Shown here piece after piece: positions 62,156 through 64,000 of a stretch of 64,000 nt of DNA. Every line of letters begins with the position of its first letter. The first letter of the stretch is position 1. The position numbers were made by a program, and so were the translations under genes. The stretch is from CAZQEZ01 sp964592475 (GTDB lineage: Bacteria; Bacteroidota; Bacteroidia; Cytophagales; Cyclobacteriaceae). Location of the stretch: NCBI GenBank assembly GCA_964592475.1, contig CAZQEZ010000002.1:1-64000 (forward strand), read 5' to 3'. The notes below the pieces were generated by a model. That model was not told the DNA's origin and searched no databases. It worked only from the letters and a program-made list of their open reading frames with translations.

Positions 62156-63772
62156 TTAATTATTTTCTTCCTCTAGTATTGCAGGAATGAAATAAAAAAG
62201 ATCAGTAGCCCACTCAAAATCTTTTTTACTTTTTAGTTGGCCACTTTGCCAATCCCTGGTGGGCGTAATAGTATGGATTTGGCCTTTGCTGCGAAATTTA
62301 ACAGGCATGGCAAAATCATCAACCACTTGGTGCCACCGGAAATATAATTTCCAATCCCCGTTTTCCTTTTTCCAGTAATATTGTAATACTGGAGGGTTTA
62401 TTTCGTGCAAGTACTGTTGAAAGACTGGTTGTAGATCATGTACTGTCTCCTTATTTACGAATTCAATGATTTGTTTAGCGTTTACAATACTTAGTTTATA
62501 ATTATTATAAAGGTTTTTGAGTAAACTAAACCATTTTTCATCATTATCAATTATATTTCGAATAGTATGAAGCATCCAGGTGCCTTTGTAATACATATCG
62601 GCATCATTCCATCCGGTGAAATTTACTCCAACCGGTTGCTCTATTGACATTTTATTTTTTATCAATGGCTTTTGAGTTTTTAAATAGGCAATTGATTGAT
62701 CATATCCTTGCTGGCATTCTACCAATAAAGCTTCCATATAAGTGGTAAACGATTCATGCACCCACATTTGTCCATGATCCCAGGTACTTATACTGTTTCC
62801 CCAATATTCATGGCCGCTTTCGTGAACAATAATAAAATCAAAACCAAATTCATTATTCACATATTTATTACCATATGCTATGGCAGATTGATGCTCCATA
62901 CCCAAATAGGGCGTTTCCACTAATTTATACCCATCATTGATAAATGGATACGGCCCAAAATAACCCTCGAAACATCTCAACATATCTTTTACCTGGGTAA
63001 AATGCTTGGCCGCTTTTTCCTTATTGATGGGCAGTACATAATAATCCAGGGTCAAAGTATCATTATCGTTGGTCAAGTAATAATCGTGCAGGTGGGCATA
63101 ATTGGCAATATTGAGCGTAGCGTTATAATTGTTTATCGGATAAGATATTTTCCATCGATAGGATTGATAGCCAATTTCTGGAGAGCTAACTTTTTCTAAT
63201 ACCCCATTAGCTACACACATAAGCTGCTTTGGTACAATACCAGTAATATGCATACTGTCAGGTTCATCACTTAGGTGATCCTTGTTCGGCCACCAAAGGC
63301 TGGCACCGGCTCCTTCACAGGCTACTGTAATCCATGGCACCCCTGCACTATCTGTTTGCCATACAAAACCTCCATCCCACGGTGGTCTTTTAGCTATGGT
63401 GGGTTTTCCATGATAATGAAACGATATTTTATGTGAACCCGGAGGCAGGAAAGGCTCAAAAAACAACCATACAGCGTCGAATTCTCTTTGGTAAGCAAGC
63501 GTGGATCCATTCCAGCTTATGCTATCAATTTGCATATTTTCAAATAAATCAAGCTGTAGCTTTTGAATAGTATCTTTGGTAGTGAAATGAATATTATTAT
63601 AACCGCTAATAGATTTATGTATAGGTTCTATTTTGATATTGAGATCATAATAAAAAACATCAAATGTTCTAAAATTACTTAAGCTACCTCTTAAACTATC
63701 TGCACGAGTATACTGAGCTTGTGTAGACAATGAGTGGATAAACAAGCTTAAAACCAACAAAAATTGCTTCAT
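62156..63772 (-). CDS. Exported M1-family aminopeptidase
   Basis: 538 residues from the ATG at 63772 with a signal peptide (MKQFLLVLSLFIHSLSTQAQ). The zinc site is VHESGHEYWGNS (HExxH near residue 311) with the third ligand in HESFTTYMEALL. The aminopeptidase loop GMEHQSAIAYG is the GxMEN equivalent with H replacing N, as in many exported bacterial M1 enzymes. The C-terminal domain of LTA4H type is absent, and the ERAP-like domain is short. It removes N-terminal residues from peptides in the periplasm or outside the cell. A terminator follows. Confidence 0.92.
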   Translation of the reverse strand: MKQFLLVLSLFIHSLSTQAQYTRADSLRGSLSNFRTFDVFYYDLNIKIEPIHKSISGYNNIHFTTKDTIQKLQLDLFENMQIDSISWNGSTLAYQREFDAVWLFFEPFLPPGSHKISFHYHGKPTIAKRPPWDGGFVWQTDSAGVPWITVACEGAGASLWWPNKDHLSDEPDSMHITGIVPKQLMCVANGVLEKVSSPEIGYQSYRWKISYPINNYNATLNIANYAHLHDYYLTNDNDTLTLDYYVLPINKEKAAKHFTQVKDMLRCFEGYFGPYPFINDGYKLVETPYLGMEHQSAIAYGNKYVNNEFGFDFIIVHESGHEYWGNSISTWDHGQMWVHESFTTYMEALLVECQQGYDQSIAYLKTQKPLIKNKMSIEQPVGVNFTGWNDADMYYKGTWMLHTIRNIIDNDEKWFSLLKNLYNNYKLSIVNAKQIIEFVNKETVHDLQPVFQQYLHEINPPVLQYYWKKENGDWKLYFRWHQVVDDFAMPVKFRSKGQIHTITPTRDWQSGQLKSKKDFEWATDLFYFIPAILEEENN

Positions 63773-63816
63773 ATCATACAATCAAAATATGGGTTTTTGA
63801 TTCTTAGTGGTATTTA

Positions 63817-64000
63817 TTAGCTTCTTACCAGTGTTATCAATTCGTTTTCTATTTTCCAGTCTTTTGCCAATTTGAGCATAGCAGTAGCCTCCATTTCAGT
63901 AATGTATCCTTTTTGATTGTTGGCTTTCCACACCATATCGAGATAGTCGAGCCTATCTTCTTTTTTTAATGAACCAATTATGCCATTAAGAAACTCTCTG
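63817..64000 (-). CDS. C-terminal end of an unidentified gene, cut by the window edge
   Basis: The minus strand is open from the right edge to a TAA at 63817-63819, giving about 60 residues that end KLAKDWKIENELITLVRS. The peptide is charged and helical (IIGSLKKEDRLDYLDMVWKANNQKGYITEMEATAMLKLAKDW split over the two halves). No family can be named from this piece. The stop lies 45 nt before the aminopeptidase start, so the two genes may be co-transcribed. Confidence 0.55.
   Translation of the reverse strand, partial: REFLNGIIGSLKKEDRLDYLDMVWKANNQKGYITEMEATAMLKLAKDWKIENELITLVRS

Noticed and set aside
1..64000. Search by eye for tRNA genes, rRNA, CRISPR repeats, insertion sequences, defence islands and prophage
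   Set aside because: No cloverleaf with a GTTCRA arm in the gaps, no regular spaced repeats, no transposase or phage gene and no restriction or toxin-antitoxin pair was seen. A short or diverged element could have been missed without a computed search.

Overview
The window comes from a low-GC Bacteroidota genome, most likely a gliding or secreting member of the Cytophagales. The evidence is the complete type IX secretion/gliding core (gldK-gldL-gldM-gldN with a porP/sprF gene), a separate sprE/porW gene, an ATP synthase operon without beta and epsilon subunits, promoters of the Bacteroidota form TTTG-N19-21-TAnnTTTG, many TTG/GTG starts, and families typical of this phylum (GIN-like, DUF4271, BT_3928-like DoxX, OmpP1/FadL). 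The sequence is a draft: a 100-N gap lies at 26191-26290. No tRNA, rRNA, CRISPR array, intact insertion sequence or prophage was seen.

0-8 kb: a truncated circularly permuted ATP-grasp gene, a decayed glycoside hydrolase family 115 tail, small membrane proteins, then a stress cluster (DinD-like small protein, CbpA-type J protein, and a divergent Hsp20) around a 330-bp control region with several inverted repeats; after it DUF2071, rdgB and udk. 8-15 kb: a LolC/E-like permease with rbfA, a large membrane protein, a PAS-LuxR regulator, an M28 peptidase and cysS. 15-20 kb: rimP-nusA-infB behind a clear promoter and a leader hairpin, ending in a terminator that touches a 59-residue membrane protein gene. 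20-28 kb: proS with two exported carbohydrate-type enzymes, a repeat-rich lipoprotein gene broken by the assembly gap, and an OmpP1/FadL porin.

28-37 kb: a DoxX protein, an OppB/DppB-like permease and aroK on the minus strand; folP-cdaA (c-di-AMP synthesis) on the plus strand; recJ-lptB-GH3 on the minus strand; and a UbiA-like membrane protein. 37-45 kb: the atp operon (atpZ, a 4-TM protein, atpB, E, F, H, A, G) preceded by an M23 endopeptidase and a bactofilin. 45-51 kb: sprE, a class A penicillin-binding protein overlapping it by 50 nt, and uvrC. 51-59.5 kb: DUF4271-hemD-porP-gldKLMN. 59.5-64 kb: a Cu(I) P1B-type ATPase, an M1 aminopeptidase and a truncated gene.

Most of this is conserved core genome. 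The parts least well explained are the stress-cluster control region and its DinD-like partner gene, the rimP leader, the repeat-rich lipoprotein at the gap, the repeat insert in GldN, the GH115 relic, and several overlapping gene pairs (bactofilin/atpZ, sprE/PBP). I did not find a convincing, wholly new multi-gene system.
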